A DNA stretch of 46,007 nucleotides from the NCBI RefSeq assembly GCF_004114535.1, contig NZ_LBJC01000072.1, positions 1 to 46,007 of the forward strand. The letters run 5' to 3'. The notes below the pieces were generated by a model. That model did not search any database and was not told the DNA's origin. It was given only the letters and a program-made list of their open reading frames with translations. Both the position numbers and the translations under genes were made by a program. Positions 42,547-46,007 of this stretch are shown here, in pieces; position 1 is the first letter of the stretch, and each line of letters starts with the position of its first letter. The stretch is from Bradyrhizobium nanningense. Its GTDB lineage: Bacteria > Pseudomonadota > Alphaproteobacteria > Rhizobiales > Xanthobacteraceae.

Positions 42547-42813
42547 GTGAAGACATTGATCATCGCGACGGCCGCGCTGCTGGCGGCATCCTCGGCGTTT
42601 GCGCAAACTACGAAATCGCCGGGCGCTTCGAGCTACGCGCCGGGTCAGCAGATGCAGAACACGACGAAGCCTTCGACGGGTCCCGGCGCTTCCGAATACG
42701 CGCCTGGTCACCAGACCAATACCGCCGCGGGCCCGGGCCACTCGGAAAGCGCGCCCGGACAGAAAATGCGCCACCACACCACCACCACCGGCTCGAACAC
42801 CCACAGGAAGTGA
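42547..42813 (+). CDS. Small exported protein with three internal repeats
   Basis: 88 residues from the GTG at 42547, favoured over the ATG at 42526 because GGAG stands eight bases upstream and the signal peptide starts at once (VKTLIIATAALLAASSAFAQ). The mature 68 residues contain three copies of a ~15-residue unit: SPGASSYAPGQQMQN, GPGASEYAPGHQTN and GPGHSESAPGQKM. The repeat is Gly/Pro/Ser-rich and probably disordered. Family not recognised. Confidence 0.65.
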   Translation: MKTLIIATAALLAASSAFAQTTKSPGASSYAPGQQMQNTTKPSTGPGASEYAPGHQTNTAAGPGHSESAPGQKMRHHTTTTGSNTHRK

Positions 42814-42986
42814 TGGTGCTGCGACAGGATCATTCAACTTTTGCCGACGGCGCCTGACCAACATGGTCGGCTCCGTCGCGTTGACCGCCCGCATCGCAAG
42901 CTCCGAGCGATGGCAACGTACCAAATGACACCAACAGAGCCGGCGCAATCCGGCATGATCCGCGACGGATTTGATTCGGAGCGGAG

Positions 42987-43163
42987 ATGACGGCGGACGC
43001 GAAGTTTCTGCGGGAGCAACTCACCTTGATCCGCGAGCTGGCAGACCAGGCGGATCCCCATATCAGGAAGCGACTGCTCGCATTGGCTGAAAAATACGAG
43101 CGCCGGCTGGCGGAACAGAACGGACGCAACGTCGGCTTTGACGGCTCCTCGCGCACGCCTTAA
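42987..43163 (+). CDS. Small cytoplasmic hypothetical protein, 58 residues
   Basis: The ATG at 42987 has GGAG immediately before it; TAA at 43161-43163. The product is charged and helical (EQLTLIRELADQADPHIRKR, LLALAEKYERRLAEQ), a likely short helical hairpin. Similar small proteins are frequent in Bradyrhizobium but I know no function. Confidence 0.6.
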   Translation: MTADAKFLREQLTLIRELADQADPHIRKRLLALAEKYERRLAEQNGRNVGFDGSSRTP

Positions 43164-43232
43164 GCCGGCCGGATCAGCAGAAACATCATCCCCCCTGTTG
43201 CCTGCCCGCGCCATCCCGACCATATTGCGGCC

Positions 43233-43613
43233 ATGACAAAAAAGCCCTTCCGCCTCACGCCCTACCAGGTGCAGTTCCTTATCGTCGTCGGCTTCGCGTC
43301 CGTCGGCTATGCGCTTTATCTGCGCTACCTCGCGATCGAGCTGTCGCAGGTCGCTCTGGCCTGCGACGCCGGGCTTCAGACGCTGCTCTGCAAGGCGCGG
43401 TCGGTCTCGACCGTGCTGTTCAAGAATTCGGTGTTCGGCATCGTCGCGCTGGTGGTTGCGACGCTGAACCTGATGCGGCCGTCGATCGTGCTGCTCACGG
43501 TCGGCATCATCGCGGCCGGCCTCGGCATCGTGCTCTACAATGTCGTGCTGTCGGGCCTTGCGATCGGCCTGTTCATTCTTGGGTTTGCTCGGCCCGCGCC
43601 CGCCACAGCGTGA
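43233..43613 (+). CDS. Small multi-pass membrane protein, 126 residues
   Basis: ATG at 43233. Three to four hydrophobic helices (about 14-30, 66-80, 84-100, 104-118). A CDAGLQTLLC pair of Cys sits in the loop between helices 1 and 2, likely periplasmic and able to form a disulfide. Family not recognised. Its 3' end overlaps the convergent GH17 gene by 41 bp, so both reading frames share these bases. Confidence 0.7.
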   Translation: MTKKPFRLTPYQVQFLIVVGFASVGYALYLRYLAIELSQVALACDAGLQTLLCKARSVSTVLFKNSVFGIVALVVATLNLMRPSIVLLTVGIIAAGLGIVLYNVVLSGLAIGLFILGFARPAPATA

Positions 43614-45189
43614 GCGCGAACAACAGATAGATCGCGCAGGTCCACAACGACTGCCAATTGTCGCGGCCTTCGTTGAAGAGCACGAAGACGGCCGACAGCG
43701 CCAGCACGCCCGCGAACACCGATTCCGCGATCGGACGCTGGCCGATCTGCGGCCGGTTCAGCATCAGAAGCGCAAACGGCACCACCGCCATCGTCAGCGC
43801 GGCGTAGGGAAAATCCTTGTAGCGCGGGTCGAACACGAAGCCGAGCGCGGTCGCGGCCGCGATCACCGCCGTCGCCGCGAGCGTCAGGCCGAGAACGGCG
43901 GTGAGCTTCGACCATTTGCGCCCCTCGCGCGGACCGAGCAAATCGAGGAAGGTCGGAAGGCTGCGGCCGATCACCATGGCCTGCGAACAGAAGATCGGCG
44001 ACAGGATGCCGGCAAGTAACAGCGCGCCCCACAGCAGCCAGCCGCCGATGCCGTAGCTCTCGTAATACATCTTGTCGGCGCCGATCCCGAGCAGGCTCCC
44101 CGCCGTCGTCGCCGAGATGGCGACGCCGAGCCAGGCCGAGAAGCGCGGCGTCCACGGCCGCCGGCGCAGCGTGATGAGGGCGACCGCGAACACCAGCACC
44201 GACAGGCCCATGCCCGCGCCCATGTACCATTTCCAGTACGGGAAATTGCTGATCGGCTCGCCCGGCGGATATTTCAGGCTCCGGCGCACCGAATCGTAGA
44301 GGCCCCAATAGCCGCCGACAGTGCCTTCCAGCTTGCGCTTCCACGGCTGGTCGTAGGACTCGATCAGATTGACGCGGAACTTCTGCGCCTTCGCCAGGCT
44401 GAGGATTTCCGAAACCACCCGCGCCTGGTTGGTGCGTGACGGCAGCGCGCCGTCGCGCATGCGCCCCTCGCTCGGCCAGCCGGTTTCGCCGATCAGGATT
44501 TCCTTGCCGGGAAACGCCACCACCATGCGCTCGCGGATCGTCTCCACGTGACCGGCGGCGAATTTCGCCTTCACCGGGAAATCCTCCCAATAGGGCAGGA
44601 TGTGGATCGTGACGAAGTCGACGGCGTCGGAGACCTCGCGGTTCTTCAGCCAGTACTCCCAGACGTCGGCATAGGTGACGGGCACACTGACCTGCGTCTT
44701 CACGAGGCGAATGATGGAGACGAGATCCGCCGTCGTCATCTCGCCACGCAGCAGCACCTCGTTGCCGACGATGACCGTGGTGATGATGTCCGGGAATTGC
44801 TTGGTGAGGCGGATGGCGAGCGCGACCTGCTCGAAATTCTTGGTGCGGTTGCTGGAGAGCCAGATGCCCTGCAGCACTTTCAGCCCGCCGACCTTGGCGG
44901 CGATCGCCGGCACCTGGTCGAGCCCGTTCTCCATCGAATAGGTGCGGACGCAGTCGGTGATCTCTTTGAGCTGGCGCAGATCCTGCTCAATCTGCTCGGC
45001 CTCGATATGGGTCCACGCGTTCAGCGGCGTCTGCTCGCCGCGGAACGGCGCGTAGGAGACGCATTGGACCTTGTCGGCGGGATCGATCGGGGCGCGCGCG
45101 AGCGTGATCGGCGTCGCCAACCACCACCACACGGCAGCAATCGCACCCAGTGAAACGAGCAGAAGCGCCAGTGGCGTACGAAGAGAAAT
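43573..45189 (-). CDS. ndvC: GH17-domain membrane protein of beta-glucan synthesis (NdvC-like)
   Basis: 538 residues if translation begins at ATT at 45189, 519 if at GTG 45132. A GGAGGA ribosome binding site lies eight bases before the ATT and none fits the GTG; the ATT start also restores the N-terminal helix (SLRTPLALLLVSLGAIAAV). The GH17 domain covers about residues 40-300, with acid/base Glu in IVGNEVL (about 144) and nucleophile Glu in LIGETGWP (about 235). Seven to eight membrane helices fill the C-terminal part. In B. japonicum NdvC is a GH17-like membrane protein needed for the beta-1,6 links of cyclic glucans, and the layout here matches. The symbol rests on memory of that family. 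Confidence 0.75.
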   Translation of the reverse strand: MSLRTPLALLLVSLGAIAAVWWWLATPITLARAPIDPADKVQCVSYAPFRGEQTPLNAWTHIEAEQIEQDLRQLKEITDCVRTYSMENGLDQVPAIAAKVGGLKVLQGIWLSSNRTKNFEQVALAIRLTKQFPDIITTVIVGNEVLLRGEMTTADLVSIIRLVKTQVSVPVTYADVWEYWLKNREVSDAVDFVTIHILPYWEDFPVKAKFAAGHVETIRERMVVAFPGKEILIGETGWPSEGRMRDGALPSRTNQARVVSEILSLAKAQKFRVNLIESYDQPWKRKLEGTVGGYWGLYDSVRRSLKYPPGEPISNFPYWKWYMGAGMGLSVLVFAVALITLRRRPWTPRFSAWLGVAISATTAGSLLGIGADKMYYESYGIGGWLLWGALLLAGILSPIFCSQAMVIGRSLPTFLDLLGPREGRKWSKLTAVLGLTLAATAVIAAATALGFVFDPRYKDFPYAALTMAVVPFALLMLNRPQIGQRPIAESVFAGVLALSAVFVLFNEGRDNWQSLWTCAIYLLFALTLWRARAEQTQE

Positions 45190-45461
45190 CGGTTCCGTCC
45201 TCCGCGAAGGGCCCGTCGATTACCTGCTTGCACGCCGTCTGCCAAGGGGGTGTCCGGGTGCGGATATGCTCCTGTCCTACAGGAATCGGGCCGCGGCCGT
45301 TCGGCCGGGCCCTAGCATCGTGACTTTGCTGGACAAAATTCCAAATACAGGCCATGGACTCCCAAAGACTTTTCCGCCGCATTGGAGACCCATTTGGACG
45401 CCATCACCGACGCGTCCGCGGGATCCTGACGCGGACGGCAAGCGGATACATTGGGGAATTC

Positions 45462-46007
45462 ATGCGGCAACGGGTGTTCGAGTCACGAAATGCGGTCCTG
45501 CGGCAGTTCGCCGCCACCTTGGCCGTCTCCTGCCTTCTCGCTCTCGCCGGTCTCGGTGGCGCCTCCGCCCAGAGCGGCACGCCGGCCCCGGATCAGGGCA
45601 AGGCCGCCGCCCAGCCTGCCGACGCCGCCAAGGATGCCGCCCAGAACCAGCGCCGCACCGACGAGTTCGCGGAAGCCGCCCAGGTCATCAACGGCCCGGC
45701 CGGCAATCCCGAATGCGTCTGGCTCGGCCGGCGCGTGGTGCGGCTGATGTGGCGGGACGACCTCGATACCGCGTTCCGCCATCTCGACCTCTACGATCGC
45801 TTCGGCTGCCCCGGCGGCCACATCCAGGCCGCCTTCCGCTGCCTGACCCGGTTCGGCGGCCAGATCGACCCCAAGGTCGCCGAGACCCTGGACAGCCGCG
45901 TGCACGCCTGCTGGATCAACCCGGCGGCCCAGCCGCAGCAGGCGGCGGCCGCGGCCGCCCAGCCCGCGGCCCCGGCGTCCGGCAATCCGCCGGCACCGCA
46001 GCCGGCC
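45462..46007 (+). CDS. Exported hypothetical protein next to ndvC-like gene (3' end cut by window)
   Basis: The frame runs from the ATG at 45462 (GGGGA before it) through the window end. An in-frame ATG at 45354 without a good ribosome binding site would add 36 basic residues. A signal or membrane segment (FAATLAVSCLLALAGLGGASA) is followed by an Ala/Gln-rich stretch, then a Cys-containing domain: VINGPAGNPECVWLGRRVVR, LYDRFGCPGGHIQAAFRCLT and DSRVHACWINP, with four Cys. The end is Ala/Pro/Gln-rich. The B. japonicum glucan locus has a gene, ndvD, between ndvB and ndvC; position here would fit that, but I cannot confirm it. Confidence 0.6.
   Translation, partial: MRQRVFESRNAVLRQFAATLAVSCLLALAGLGGASAQSGTPAPDQGKAAAQPADAAKDAAQNQRRTDEFAEAAQVINGPAGNPECVWLGRRVVRLMWRDDLDTAFRHLDLYDRFGCPGGHIQAAFRCLTRFGGQIDPKVAETLDSRVHACWINPAAQPQQAAAAAAQPAAPASGNPPAPQPA

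Overview
The window looks like a chromosomal segment of an alphaproteobacterium, most probably Bradyrhizobium. Coding GC is high and long antisense frames are open behind most genes. The gene set fits: nasS-nasT beside an assimilatory siroheme reductase, phosphatidylcholine synthase with the exact Pcs signature, an IalB-family protein, an NdvC-like GH17 membrane protein, and several families of dispersed inverted repeats typical of that genus. No species call is made beyond this. Genes are mostly core and biosynthetic. I see no rRNA, tRNA, CRISPR array, prophage or recognisable transposase.

Layout. 1-4.7 kb: a partial DUF2147 exported protein, a cupin/RraA-like pair, and the 5-oxoprolinase operon pxpB-pxpC-pxpA. 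4.7-10.7 kb (minus strand): nasT-nasS, then a leader region, then a nirA-type siroheme reductase translationally coupled to a CysJ-like flavoreductase that carries a predicted Fe-S module in place of flavodoxin. The 335-bp gap between nasS and nirA holds an NtrC-like dyad, a -24/-12-like element and two adjacent hairpins with ANTAR-type hexaloops that overlap a competing hairpin. 10.7-13.2 kb: rimO, whose 5' end occurs twice, 1.05 kb apart, flanking a lower-GC segment with one small exported-protein gene. 13.3-16.7 kb: a hypothetical gene, an Mpo1-like membrane protein, and an argD-type aminotransferase preceded by a promoter, an arginine-rich 30-codon leader ORF and an intrinsic terminator, which is the layout of a ribosome-mediated attenuator.

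16.7-31.2 kb: a quinone oxidoreductase, pcs, a UbiH-type hydroxylase, an AEC permease, hspQ, an IalB protein, a peptide-type solute-binding protein, a degenerate AMP-binding protein, a degenerate GGDEF protein, and mfd coupled to sdhE. 31.3-40.8 kb: recG, a ketopantoate-reductase-like gene, a small P-loop kinase-like gene, a DUF1932 dehydrogenase, DUF502, glmS, two small genes and glmU. glmS and glmU together cover most of UDP-GlcNAc synthesis. 40.9-46 kb: a membrane-anchored SPOR-like protein, three small genes, an NdvC-like GH17 beta-glucan protein that seems to start at ATT, and a partial exported protein running off the end.

The observations most worth following are the arginine-type attenuator before argD, the duplicated rimO 5' end around a foreign-looking insert, the coupled nirA plus Fe-S flavoreductase under a combined NtrC/sigma-54-like and NasT-type leader, and the ATT start of the GH17 gene. 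All function calls come from reading motifs and context; no database search was run.
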